This document shows, one piece after another, positions 9,915 through 18,609 of a stretch of DNA of 64,000 nucleotides; the stretch's first letter is position 1; each line of letters begins with the position of its first letter. Position numbers and translations under genes: made by a program. The DNA is from Enterobacter sp. 638 (lineage in GTDB: Bacteria; Pseudomonadota; Gammaproteobacteria; Enterobacterales; Enterobacteriaceae), in NCBI RefSeq assembly GCF_000016325.1, contig NC_009436.1:4216001-4280000 (forward strand). Reading direction: 5' to 3'. The notes beneath the pieces were generated by a model, which worked only from the letters and a program-made list of their open reading frames with translations, did not search any database and had not been told where the DNA came from.

Positions 9915-10454
9915 ATGCCGGTGATAACAACGCCCCGCCTGATTTGCTCACCTGTCGAGGAGCAAGACTGGCCGTTTTATCTGTCGCTCCAGCAGGATCC
10001 CGATGTGATGAAATTTGTTGCAAATCAGCGGCCAATTGCGGTGATCCGCGAGGCATTTGAACCGCGTCTTCAACACTGGTCGCCTGGCAGCGATCACTGG
10101 CTGTGTTTAATTGTGCGTGACGCCGCCAGCCAAAAACCGCTGGGAGCGATTGGATACATTCATAGAGAAAATGATTGCGCAGAAGTCGGGTTCTTATTCG
10201 CGCCGGAAGCTCAGGGTCAAGGCTATGGATATGAGTCGTTACGCGCGCTGTGTGATTTTGCGTTTGAGCAGGGCGGGATCCGTCGCCTGACCGCAACGGT
10301 CACGGCAGGCAACATTGCCTCCCGGCGCCTGCTGGAAAAAGCAGGCTTTGTGCTGGAAGGCGAGCTGCGAGAAAGCTTCTGGCTGTCTGGGGGCTGGCAT
10401 AATGACTGGGTATTTGGCTTGCTCAAGCACGAGCATGTGGCACAAACACGCTGA
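9915..10454 (+). CDS. GNAT-family N-acetyltransferase (RimJ-like)
   Basis: This 179-residue protein has the GNAT layout of the RimJ/RimL/Acetyltransf_3 type: N-terminal TPRLICSP beta strand, and the acetyl-CoA pyrophosphate loop in EVGFLFAPEAQGQGYG (Q-x-x-G-x-G type), followed by N-x-A-S-R-x-L-L-E-K-x-G-F. These features are typical of enzymes acetylating protein N-termini or small amines. The substrate is not deducible. A good ribosome-binding site (ATAGGAGAAA) precedes ATG 9915. The convergent SDR gene ends 3 bp after this stop, so the two genes nearly touch. It is absent from the equivalent place in E. coli K-12. Confidence 0.85.
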   Translation: MPVITTPRLICSPVEEQDWPFYLSLQQDPDVMKFVANQRPIAVIREAFEPRLQHWSPGSDHWLCLIVRDAASQKPLGAIGYIHRENDCAEVGFLFAPEAQGQGYGYESLRALCDFAFEQGGIRRLTATVTAGNIASRRLLEKAGFVLEGELRESFWLSGGWHNDWVFGLLKHEHVAQTR

Positions 10455-10457
10455 GGA

Positions 10458-11216
10458 TTACAGGAACATTCCCCCTGACACCTCAATGCGCTGCGCATTC
10501 ATCCAGCCCAGCTCATCGCTCAGCAATGCCGCGATCGCGTCACCGATATCATCCGGCAGACCGACGCGGCCCAGCGCCGTTTGCGAAGCAATCATCTGAT
10601 TCAGTTGCTCATTGTCTCGCACGCGACCGCCGCCAAAATCAGTTTCGATAGCACCCGGGGCGATGACATTGACTGATATGCCGCGCGCGCCCAGCTCTTT
10701 TGCCTGATAGCGCGTGAGCACTTCCATTGCGCCTTTCATCGCCGCATACGCACTGGAACCCGGCTGGGTAAAACGCGCCAACCCGCTGGAGACGTTCAAA
10801 ATGCGCCCGCCGTCTTTGATGACAGGCAACAGGCCCTGCGTCAGGAAGAAAGGTCCTTTAAAATGGATGTTCATCGCGTCATCAAATTGCGCTTCCGTGG
10901 TCTCTGCGTACGGAGCATATAAACCCGTTCCAGCATTGTTCAATAAATAATCGAACGAATCTCGTTGCCAGACATGTTTTAGCTGCGAGCGCACCTCGCT
11001 CACAAAACGTTCAAAGCTCGCGACGTCACCCACATTGAGCGGTAAAGCCACGGCCTTCACGCCTTTCTCTTCAATCTGATGGACCACATCACGCGCTTCT
11101 TTCTGGCTACTGTGGTAAGTCAGGATGATTCCCGTTCCCTTTGCTGCCAGCTTCAACGCCGCGTTTTTACCCAGTCCGCGACTCCCACCCGTCACTAATG
11201 CGATACGTTCACTCAT
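10458..11216 (-). CDS. SDR-family oxidoreductase
   Basis: This is a classical short-chain dehydrogenase/reductase of 252 residues. The cofactor loop TGGSRGLGK begins at residue 9, NNAG is at about residue 93, and the catalytic S144, Y157 and K161 (YAAMK) are all present, so it should be active with NAD(P)H. I start it at the ATG of MSERIALVTGG (11216); the upstream in-frame extension lacks family similarity. It is divergent from the LysR gene yhjC across a 119-bp gap, a usual target arrangement for LysR regulators, so YhjC control is a reasonable inference. The substrate is unknown. Confidence 0.85.
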   Translation of the reverse strand: MSERIALVTGGSRGLGKNAALKLAAKGTGIILTYHSSQKEARDVVHQIEEKGVKAVALPLNVGDVASFERFVSEVRSQLKHVWQRDSFDYLLNNAGTGLYAPYAETTEAQFDDAMNIHFKGPFFLTQGLLPVIKDGGRILNVSSGLARFTQPGSSAYAAMKGAMEVLTRYQAKELGARGISVNVIAPGAIETDFGGGRVRDNEQLNQMIASQTALGRVGLPDDIGDAIAALLSDELGWMNAQRIEVSGGMFL

Positions 11217-11335
11217 GGAAAACCTCGTTTCGGCTGTTATGGAGATTGAGTAAGAGCTTATTAGGTGATAGAAAATCAATAAAGACGGCAATAAACGCTT
11301 CACTGTTTCAATGACAACAATAATGAGCGCAGCCT

Positions 11336-12235
11336 ATGGATAAAATTCACGCAATGCAGCTCTTTATCCGCGTGGCGGAACTAGAGAGTTTTTCTCGCGC
11401 CGCGGACACGTTAGGTCTTCCTAAAGGTAGCGTATCGCGCCAGATTCAGGCGCTGGAAAACCTGCTGGGCACCCAGCTTTTACACCGCACCACGCGCCGC
11501 GTCAGCCTTACGCAAGACGGCATGGTGTATTACGAGCGGGCAAAAGATCTGCTCGCCAACCTCGACGAACTGGATGGGCTTTTCCAGAGCGACCCCACCA
11601 GCATCAGCGGACGATTGCGCGTCGATATGCCGGTTGGCGTTGCGCGAAATTTAGTCATCCCGAAACTGCCCTCCTTCTTACAGCAATATCCCGGCATTGA
11701 GCTGGAATTGAGCAGCAGCGATCGGCTGGTGGATGTGATTCGTGAAGGGTTCGACTGCGTGGTGCGCGTCGGCACGCTCAAGGATTCTGGCCTGATCGCG
11801 CGCACGCTGGGCAAATTGTCGATTATTAACTGCGCCAGCCCCGATTATCTGGCGCGTTTCGGCTATCCGGAAAATCTGGACGATCTCGCGTCTCACGCCG
11901 TCATTCATTACGCCGTTAATCTGGGCACGCGCCCGCAGGGTTTTGAATTTTTTAATGGTGATACAACACTGTGGGTAAAAACCGGGGGGATTTTAACGGT
12001 CAACAGCACCGAGACGTATCACGCGGCGTGCCTGGCCGGTCTGGGTATTATTCAGGTGCCGCGCGTCGGCGTGCGCGAGGCGCTACGGGCGAAAAAAATG
12101 GTGGAGATCCTGCCGCAATATCGCGCCGAACCGATGCCCGTTTCACTGATTTATCCCCATCGCCGCAACCTCTCCCGGCGCGTTCACCTGTTCATGGAGT
12201 GGCTCACCGGCATAATGAAAGCCTACGTTGACTAG
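11336..12235 (+). CDS. yhjC: LysR-family transcriptional regulator YhjC
   Basis: This 299-residue protein has an N-terminal winged helix-turn-helix (FSRAADTLGLPKGSVSRQIQALE, residues about 20-42) and a C-terminal periplasmic-binding-like effector domain. It aligns along its whole length with E. coli YhjC (MDKIHAMQLFI start, SLIYPHRRNLSRRVHLFMEWL end) and sits upstream of yhjD as in E. coli. The divergent SDR gene is the likely regulated neighbour. The effector is unknown. Confidence 0.9.
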   Translation: MDKIHAMQLFIRVAELESFSRAADTLGLPKGSVSRQIQALENLLGTQLLHRTTRRVSLTQDGMVYYERAKDLLANLDELDGLFQSDPTSISGRLRVDMPVGVARNLVIPKLPSFLQQYPGIELELSSSDRLVDVIREGFDCVVRVGTLKDSGLIARTLGKLSIINCASPDYLARFGYPENLDDLASHAVIHYAVNLGTRPQGFEFFNGDTTLWVKTGGILTVNSTETYHAACLAGLGIIQVPRVGVREALRAKKMVEILPQYRAEPMPVSLIYPHRRNLSRRVHLFMEWLTGIMKAYVD

Positions 12236-12286
12236 TCGCAAGCTATAATTCACTAACCTCCAGTCAAACGAATAAGGAAAATGCGC

Positions 12287-13312
12287 GTGACGCCGGAAAA
12301 CAACCAGCAACGACCGACTCAGGAACTGGAATACGATCCCATTAAAAAAATGGAAACGGAGCCAGAAAAAAAGCCCTCTCCCGGCAAAGCGAATAAGGCA
12401 CTGGAAACGGTGACCGACACGGCGCAGAAAATTCAGCGCCGCCCGATGATTGCGCACCTGATACGCGCCACCGAGCGCTTTAACGATCGCATGGGCAACC
12501 AGTTTGGTGCGGCGATCACCTATTTCTCTTTCTTATCCATGATCCCGATTATGATGGTGTCGTTTGCAGCGGCCGGTTTTATCCTCGCCTCGCATCCCAC
12601 GCTGTTACAGGACATCTTCAATAAAATTCTGGTCAACGTCAGCGATCCCACGCTCGCCGCCACCCTCAAAAATACCATCAGCACAGCGGTTCAGCAACGT
12701 ACCACCGTGGGAATTGTCGGGCTGCTGATTGCGCTCTATTCAGGCATTAACTGGATGGGAAACCTGCGCGAAGCCATCCGCGCGCAGTCGCGTGATGTGT
12801 GGGAGCGTACGCCGCAGGACGAAGAAAAAATCTGGATTAAATATCTCCGCGATTTCGTCTCGCTGATTGGCCTGCTGATTGCGTTAATCGTGACGCTGTC
12901 GATCACTTCCGTCGCTGGGTCGGCGCAACAGATGATTATCTCCGCGCTGTATCTCGATTACATCGAGTGGCTCAAACCGGCCTGGCGGGTCATCGGCCTG
13001 GCCATTTCTATTTTTGCCAACTATCTGCTTTTCTTCTGGATCTTCTGGCGACTACCGCGCCACCGCCCGCGCAAAAAAGCGTTGATTCGGGGGACGTTTA
13101 TCGCGGCGATTGGGTTTGAAGTGATCAAAATCGTCATGACCTACACCCTTCCGATGCTGGTGAAATCGCCGTCTGGTGCAGCGTTTGGCTCGGTGTTAGG
13201 CCTGATGGCGTTCTTCTACTTCTTTGCCCGTCTGACGCTCTTCTGCGCCGCGTGGATCGCCACCGCGCAGTACAAAGACGACCCACGAATGCCGGGTAAA
13301 ACGCACCGGTAA
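12287..13312 (+). CDS. yhjD: YihY/BrkB-family inner-membrane protein YhjD
   Basis: This polytopic inner-membrane protein of 341 residues has five or six hydrophobic segments after a roughly 60-residue charged cytoplasmic N-terminus. In E. coli certain YhjD alleles suppress the need for full Kdo2-lipid A, linking it to lipid transport, but its substrate is unproven. I prefer the GTG start at 12287 over the ATG at 12281 because AAGGA (12274-12278) is 8 bp from the GTG and only 2 bp from the ATG, and it gives the family-like MTPEN start. It follows yhjC closely and may share its transcript. Confidence 0.92.
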   Translation: MTPENNQQRPTQELEYDPIKKMETEPEKKPSPGKANKALETVTDTAQKIQRRPMIAHLIRATERFNDRMGNQFGAAITYFSFLSMIPIMMVSFAAAGFILASHPTLLQDIFNKILVNVSDPTLAATLKNTISTAVQQRTTVGIVGLLIALYSGINWMGNLREAIRAQSRDVWERTPQDEEKIWIKYLRDFVSLIGLLIALIVTLSITSVAGSAQQMIISALYLDYIEWLKPAWRVIGLAISIFANYLLFFWIFWRLPRHRPRKKALIRGTFIAAIGFEVIKIVMTYTLPMLVKSPSGAAFGSVLGLMAFFYFFARLTLFCAAWIATAQYKDDPRMPGKTHR

Positions 13313-13320
13313 ATCCGCTA

Positions 13321-13354
13321 TCGGGCTGAATAAGCATGCATAATTTCAGCCCGA
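13321..13354 (+). terminator. Hairpin after yhjD, possible weak terminator
   Basis: 10-bp stem TCGGGCTGAA / TTCAGCCCGA with a 14-nt loop, 8 bp after the yhjD stop. There is no clear T run, so termination may be Rho-assisted. Confidence 0.45.
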
Positions 13355-13585
13355 TTCGGCATTTCAGCATATAAATCCAGCCTGTAACTTTTATTTAACC
13401 AAAAACCAGTTTTATCCTCTGATATATAAAAACTGTGAAGCATTTCATAGAAGGTATTTCGCTGGTCTGAATATTATCCGCTTTTTGCTGCTTTTATCGC
13501 CGTCTCGCCACTTTGTTACAGATTGAAATGTCGCTTTTGCTATGCGTAATATGGCCGTTCGTTCGCCAAAAAATAAGAAAATTTT

Positions 13586-14908
13586 ATGCAAGCCACAGCC
13601 ACTACCATCGATTCCGAACCGGAAAGCACGCCGGTCAACTCGCGTAATAAAGTCGTCGTTGCCTCACTGATTGGCACCGCCATCGAATTCTTCGATTTCT
13701 ACATTTACGCCACCGCTGCGGTCATCGTCTTTCCGCATATTTTCTTCCCGCAGGGCGATCCTACGGCTGCAACGTTGCAATCGCTGGCAACGTTCGCCAT
13801 CGCCTTTATCGCGCGCCCGATTGGTTCAGCTGTCTTCGGCCACTTTGGCGATCGCGTTGGCCGCAAAGTCACCCTGGTGGCTTCGCTGCTGACCATGGGG
13901 ATTTCCACCGTGGCGATTGGCTTGCTGCCAACCTACGAAACGATCGGCATTTTAGCCCCGATTCTGCTGGCGCTGGCGCGTTTTGGTCAGGGTTTGGGAC
14001 TGGGCGGTGAGTGGGGTGGCGCTGCGTTACTGGCGACTGAAAATGCCCCGCCGCGTAAACGCGCGCTGTACGGCTCGTTCCCGCAGTTAGGCGCACCGAT
14101 TGGCTTCTTCTTCGCTAACGGCACGTTCCTGCTGCTGTCGTGGCTGCTGACCGACGAGCAGTTCATGAGCTGGGGCTGGCGTATTCCGTTTATCTTCTCT
14201 GCTGTGCTGGTGTTGATTGGCCTGTACGTGCGCGTTTCTCTGCACGAAACGCCGGTTTTCGCCAAAGTCGCGGCGGCGAAAAAACAGGTCAAAATCCCGC
14301 TGGGAACGCTGCTGACCAAACACGTCCGCGTAACGGTGCTGGGCACGTTCATCATGCTGGCGACCTACACGCTGTTTTACATAATGACCGTGTATTCCAT
14401 GACCTTCAGCACCGCTGCTGCGCCGGTTGGGCTGGGCCTGCCGCGTAATGAAGTGCTTTGGATGCTGATGATGGCGGTGATTGGCTTTGGCGTGATGGTG
14501 CCGATTGCGGGCCTGCTGGCGGATAAATTTGGCCGTCGCTCCAGCATGATCGTCATCACATCACTTATCATTCTGTTCGCGCTGTTTGTCTTCCCGCCGC
14601 TGTTGGGTTCCGGCAGCCCGGCGCTGGTGATGGCATATCTGCTGATTGGTTTGAGCCTGATGGGGCTGACGTTTGGCCCGATGGGCGCGCTGCTCCCGGA
14701 GCTGTTCCCAACGGAAGTGCGCTACACCGGCGCGTCGTTCTCCTATAATGTTTCATCGATTCTGGGTGCGTCCGTTGCGCCGTATATCGCCACCTGGTTA
14801 CAGGCAAATTACGGTCTGTTCTACGTGGGTGTGTATCTGGCCTCGATGGCCGCGCTGACGCTGATTGCGTTGCTGTTAACGCACGAGACGCGCGATCAGT
14901 CGTTGTGA
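13586..14908 (+). CDS. yhjE: MFS metabolite:H+ symporter-family transporter YhjE
   Basis: This major-facilitator protein has 440 residues and twelve predicted membrane segments, equal in length to E. coli YhjE. The metabolite:H+ symporter motif GHFGDRVGRK between helices 2 and 3 and the repeat-half counterpart LADKFGRRSS are visible. The related ProP/KgtP/ShiA group imports osmolytes or organic acids; the YhjE substrate is not established. The 273-bp region upstream has its own AT-rich promoter-like sequence but no motif I can name. Confidence 0.93.
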   Translation: MQATATTIDSEPESTPVNSRNKVVVASLIGTAIEFFDFYIYATAAVIVFPHIFFPQGDPTAATLQSLATFAIAFIARPIGSAVFGHFGDRVGRKVTLVASLLTMGISTVAIGLLPTYETIGILAPILLALARFGQGLGLGGEWGGAALLATENAPPRKRALYGSFPQLGAPIGFFFANGTFLLLSWLLTDEQFMSWGWRIPFIFSAVLVLIGLYVRVSLHETPVFAKVAAAKKQVKIPLGTLLTKHVRVTVLGTFIMLATYTLFYIMTVYSMTFSTAAAPVGLGLPRNEVLWMLMMAVIGFGVMVPIAGLLADKFGRRSSMIVITSLIILFALFVFPPLLGSGSPALVMAYLLIGLSLMGLTFGPMGALLPELFPTEVRYTGASFSYNVSSILGASVAPYIATWLQANYGLFYVGVYLASMAALTLIALLLTHETRDQSL

Positions 14909-14932
14909 TTGCTTGATGATTTGCACACTGGA

Positions 14933-15368
14933 CTCCCTCTCCATTTAGGGAGAGGGATGGGGTGAGGGGGAATATGCGGCTCTGCTGGGTATTCCGTTCA
15001 CTTCCAGACACGTGCTTATCCAACGTTTCGGAACCGGTGAACGTGCCAGGGTGGCTCAATCGCCACCACCCTGGCAACCCGGGCTCCCGGCAAGAAAATC
15101 GTCGCTTCGCGATACCCTCGTCTTATTCCCTCCGGCTCTCGGGGCCGGGCGCGTGTAACGTCCCTGTAAATGCGCCCTCGCCGCGCATCCGTGCGCGTCG
15201 CCCCGGCCTACGGGAAACAACTCGGCGATTTACAGCCGGACCAGAGCATCGCTGCTATTCCAGTCATCACTTAGACGCGTTGCTCGCTGATAAAGAAGTT
15301 CTCTCTGGAAGTGAACGGAATAACCTCCTAAGCGTTATTTTCCCCGACCCCTACCCTCTGGAGATGGG
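14933..15368. repeat. Composite intergenic repeat, copy 1 (MITE-like, with inverted ends)
   Basis: This gene-free stretch between yhjE and yhjG is filled by a nested palindromic element. The outer arms are REP-like (CCCTCTCC...GGGAGAGGG at 14935-14956; a degenerate counterpart at about 15345-15367). Inside are perfect 18-bp inverted repeats ATTCCGTTCACTTCCAGA (14991-15008) and its complement (15304-15321). The core holds a hairpin with a perfect 10-bp stem GCCAGGGTGG / CCACCCTGGC (15045-15075). Most of the element recurs in opposite orientation at 39.17-39.51 kb. No transposase is encoded. Frames crossing it are open but differ from copy 2 at structure-preserving positions, so I do not call a gene. 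Confidence 0.85.
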
Positions 15369-15420
15369 TGAAATCGCGCAAATCTTCACGCGAGAGGCAC
15401 ACGCCCTCCATCCCCCCACG

Positions 15421-17481
15421 TTATTTCTTCATCTGCGACAGAATATTGCGGCACTGATTCGTGTCCCCTTCTGATGGCGAAATCAGCGCCAGCAGCGCGG
15501 CCGCAGGTGTCACTAATGTTGCCAGCGCCGCAGCCACCGCACCGCGCGCAATCAGCGGACCGGGTTTGACACCGGCTTGCGGATTTTTAAACGAACCGCG
15601 CACGTAGAGCGGGGAGCGCAGCGTAATGATGCGGAAACCCTTACTCTCCGGATTAATCGTCAAATCCAGCTGTTCCGAAGCCATGCTCGCCGTGCCCGTC
15701 ACATTGATCACTGCGTTTTCCGTATCGAAGGCAAAAATCTGCGGACGCGCCACACCGTTGACCAGATCCAGATTCGCCGCCGCACAGTTCACGCGCACTT
15801 CGTCATCACCAAAAATCTGACCAATGATAAAGTTACCGACGTTCAGCCCCAAAATCTCCATCAGGTTGCGGCTAATCAGCCCGTCATTCATCAGCAGTTT
15901 AAGATTTCCGTTACTGCTGCCCAGCAGCGCAGCAATCGAGTTGCCCACGCCACGGATTTCTGCATCGCCGTTCATCTCACCGAGGGTTTTCTGCATCAGC
16001 TCAACGTTTGGCATCAGCTCTTTCAGCTTCAGCCTGCGCGCCTGAATATCCGCCCGCCCCTGCATCGGTTTTTTGTCGCCGTCGAGATGAATATTCGACG
16101 AGATGGTGCCCCCCGCCAGACCGAATTTCAGCGGTTGCAGGTGCAAGTCTGAATTTTTCAGGATGATGTGCGTTGATAGGTCGCTGATAGGCAACGTGCT
16201 GCCGTGCTCGATTTTGCGCCCTTTGAAGCGCACATCGGCGTCCATCACATCCCATTTGTCGGTTTCAAAGCGATCGTAGGGCAGCACTTTGTCCGCCGGC
16301 TGAATATCTTTCTCCCCCTTTTTCTGCTCGGCGCTTTTTGCCTTCTGCGCACCTTTCCCGGAATCGACGCCGATCAGCGGGCCGAGATCGGCCAGCCGCA
16401 GCTGTCGGGATTCGAGATCGCCTTCCAGTTTTGGGCGCGGTTTTCCTGTCGTATAAGTGAGCGAGCCGCGAATGTCGCTGTCGCCGATACGTCCGTTGAA
16501 ATTGCGATAATCAAACACCGAGGATTTTTCGGTATCGATTTTTGCCACCAGACGCCCGTCCGTCTCAAACGGCGGGGTATCGGGGAGCAGCACGCCCGTT
16601 AAATCATAAAGTTCACCCAGCGAATCGCCGGAGAATTTAAGCTGCACATCGACGCCGCCCATTTTCATCGGGTCGTTGACCGTACCGACAAACGCCACGC
16701 GGGAGTTGCCGGAGCGGAAATCCGCCTGCACCGGGAACGGTGTGCCTTCGCTGCGCAGCGCCAGCACGCCGCCAATTTTGCCTGAGCCGGTTAACGGCTG
16801 ACCGTTGTAGCGCCCTGTTGCTTTCAGACCGAAAACGTAATCGCCTACTTTTTGGGTATCGTCTTTGCCTTTGCTACCGGTGACTTCGCTGAACGGCAGC
16901 GGTTTGCCCAGCGGATCGACAAAGATCTCCACATCCGCTTTGCTGACCTTGTCATCAATCGCGATCCGCCCGCGATCGAACAGAATATTATCCAGACGGA
17001 ATGACCAGGACGATGGCGGTGCGTTGGGATCTTTTTCATCGCTGCTGGCCAGATTAAACGTCCAGTTGTCGTTTTTCTCGGATAGACGAATCAGCCGCGC
17101 ATCGGGCTGTTGCAGTTTGATCCATGGCAGATAAACCGTTTTCGTTAGCAGCGCCAATGGCGCAAGCGTGGCTTCTACGCGTGGCAGATGAACCATGGTG
17201 ACTTCAGGAATGTCCGGCGGGTTGCCGAGAACAATATCGTTGGCGTGTACGTGCGGCCAGGGAACCCAGCTGCGCCAGCCGGTTTCGTCTTTCTGACGCT
17301 CCCACACCACGCCAAGATCGCCGCGAATGGCGAAGGGTCGGTTAAGTTCGGTTGAGACTTTCTGGTTGATGGTCGGCTTGAGACGATTCCAGTCGAACGT
17401 CGCAATAATGATGATTGCTACCACAATCAACAACAAGAAAATCCCTGCCACCCAGGTGACGATCCTGGTCGTTTTTGTCAT
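15421..17481 (-). CDS. yhjG: AsmA-family protein YhjG
   Basis: This protein has 686 residues: one N-terminal membrane anchor (IFLLLIVVAIIIIATF, about residues 15-30) and a long beta-rich periplasmic body with AsmA domains at both ends. AsmA-like proteins are thought to bridge the envelope and carry phospholipid to the outer membrane; YhjG's own role is little known. I use ATG 17481 (GGGGA five bases upstream) rather than the GTG one codon earlier. It aligns end to end with E. coli YhjG, including the terminal CRNILSQMKK. It lies downstream of pdeH in the same direction with a 123-bp gap. Confidence 0.94.
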   Translation of the reverse strand: MTKTTRIVTWVAGIFLLLIVVAIIIIATFDWNRLKPTINQKVSTELNRPFAIRGDLGVVWERQKDETGWRSWVPWPHVHANDIVLGNPPDIPEVTMVHLPRVEATLAPLALLTKTVYLPWIKLQQPDARLIRLSEKNDNWTFNLASSDEKDPNAPPSSWSFRLDNILFDRGRIAIDDKVSKADVEIFVDPLGKPLPFSEVTGSKGKDDTQKVGDYVFGLKATGRYNGQPLTGSGKIGGVLALRSEGTPFPVQADFRSGNSRVAFVGTVNDPMKMGGVDVQLKFSGDSLGELYDLTGVLLPDTPPFETDGRLVAKIDTEKSSVFDYRNFNGRIGDSDIRGSLTYTTGKPRPKLEGDLESRQLRLADLGPLIGVDSGKGAQKAKSAEQKKGEKDIQPADKVLPYDRFETDKWDVMDADVRFKGRKIEHGSTLPISDLSTHIILKNSDLHLQPLKFGLAGGTISSNIHLDGDKKPMQGRADIQARRLKLKELMPNVELMQKTLGEMNGDAEIRGVGNSIAALLGSSNGNLKLLMNDGLISRNLMEILGLNVGNFIIGQIFGDDEVRVNCAAANLDLVNGVARPQIFAFDTENAVINVTGTASMASEQLDLTINPESKGFRIITLRSPLYVRGSFKNPQAGVKPGPLIARGAVAAALATLVTPAAALLALISPSEGDTNQCRNILSQMKK

Positions 17482-17560
17482 CACTGTCCCCTTTCATTGT
17501 GACTTTACCTCTCATGAATATAGTCCAGGCAAAGCGAAATGGGGATTTGCTGCTTCCGGG

Positions 17561-17587
17561 AATAGCGCGTTTTACTGACGCGCTATT
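17561..17587 (-). other. Hairpin between pdeH and yhjG
   Basis: Perfect 10-bp inverted repeat AATAGCGCGT / ACGCGCTATT with a 7-nt loop, 18 bp after the pdeH stop. It lacks a T run on either strand, so it could be a processing or stabilising stem rather than a terminator. Confidence 0.5.
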
Positions 17588-17604
17588 GTGGGAAACAGCA
17601 AGTT

Positions 17605-18378
17605 TTACAGGGTGATAATTACGTTTTCGAGGGTATCCATGGGTACGGGGCGAGACAGGTAATAGCCCTGAGCCGCTGCCGCTGGCGAATTCTGCACATC
17701 GCGCCACTCTTCGAGCGTTTCAACGCCTTCGACAATCACGCCCTGGCAATAGCGGTTCATCAGTTGCAGTAGCAAAGTGAAGAGGTTTCGGCCTTCCGGG
17801 GTTTGGCGCAGCATGATGAACAGGTCGCGCGCGACTTTGATGTAGTCGTAACGGACTTCGCTTAGCGCTGAGAAGTTCGCCATGCCCGTACCGAAGTCAT
17901 CCAGCCACAGCGGGCCAAATTCGCACATCGAAGCAAACGAAGAGTCCTGCGGCAACTGCACATGTTCAACCAGTTCAAAGCGCATCCACGGCAGCGAGGC
18001 GACGAGTTTTTGCAGCCCAGGATTCTGGCGCAAGGCGATAAGCGTTGGGCCATCCACATTGACCGAAGCCAGGATGTCATTGCGCATGAAAAAGGCTTCT
18101 TTCGTCGCCAGCATTTCCAACTGCTCTTCCAGAACATCAAGACGCTGGCGCACGCTGACCTCCGCAAAATAGCGGTCAGGGGCGATGCGTTGCGTGGGAT
18201 CGGATGGATGCGTTACAACGGTTAAAATCTCAACTGCCATGAGTCTGCCGTTGATACGGTAGATAGGCTGATAAGTATAAGCACGCTCACATTGCAGCCA
18301 ATAGCGATGCTCCTGCAAGCTTTCAATGCTCGCTTCTGGAGTGGTGCATAGCCGCTGGATAACCTGCTCTGACTTCAT
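17605..18378 (-). CDS. pdeH: c-di-GMP phosphodiesterase PdeH (YhjH)
   Basis: This is a stand-alone EAL-domain phosphodiesterase of 257 residues that hydrolyses c-di-GMP to pGpG. In E. coli it keeps c-di-GMP low in motile cells, which frees the flagellar motor from YcgR braking and restrains curli and cellulose. The EAL position reads EIL at E50 (ELL in E. coli); the metal-binding LDDFGTG and the IVEGVE motif are present, so activity is expected. I start at MKSEQVIQRL (18378), matching the E. coli N-terminus, with AGGA upstream. A near-perfect sigma-28 promoter precedes it. Being close to two cellulose operons, it is a plausible off-switch for them. Confidence 0.95.
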   Translation of the reverse strand: MKSEQVIQRLCTTPEASIESLQEHRYWLQCERAYTYQPIYRINGRLMAVEILTVVTHPSDPTQRIAPDRYFAEVSVRQRLDVLEEQLEMLATKEAFFMRNDILASVNVDGPTLIALRQNPGLQKLVASLPWMRFELVEHVQLPQDSSFASMCEFGPLWLDDFGTGMANFSALSEVRYDYIKVARDLFIMLRQTPEGRNLFTLLLQLMNRYCQGVIVEGVETLEEWRDVQNSPAAAAQGYYLSRPVPMDTLENVIITL

Positions 18379-18427
18379 TTCAGATGTCCTGTTGAAAAAT
18401 GATGACCTGTCTGGACTCGTCAAAAGG

Positions 18428-18454
18428 TTATCGGCTTATGGGGTGAGAACTTTA
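18428..18454 (-). promoter_or_regulatory. FliA (sigma-28) flagellar promoter of pdeH
   Basis: On the minus strand TAAAGTTC (18447-18454), an 11-bp spacer and GCCGATAA (18428-18435) match the flagellar consensus TAAAGTTT-N11-GCCGATAA with one mismatch. It lies 50 bp upstream of the pdeH start and implies co-expression with late flagellar genes. Confidence 0.9.
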
Positions 18455-18609
18455 TGTTCAATTGCCCGGGAAAATGAAATTAAGATGACAGAAACTTTCC
18501 GGAACACGCGCTGGCTCAAAAAAAATTATGGAACGACGTTTTAATATAGTTGACCATAAATTCCTCACAGCGCACACTCACTTTAATTTATCTGTTCAGG
18601 TTCACGACT

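Noticed and set aside
14962..15474. Open frame of about 170 codons across the composite repeat, with a similar frame in copy 2
   Set aside because: Changes between copies keep the DNA hairpin rather than the protein, there is no convincing ribosome-binding site, and the frame runs into the end of yhjG.
18456..18609. KdgR operator upstream of kdgK
   Set aside because: A GAAA/TTTC arrangement exists, but spacing and symmetry do not fit well enough.
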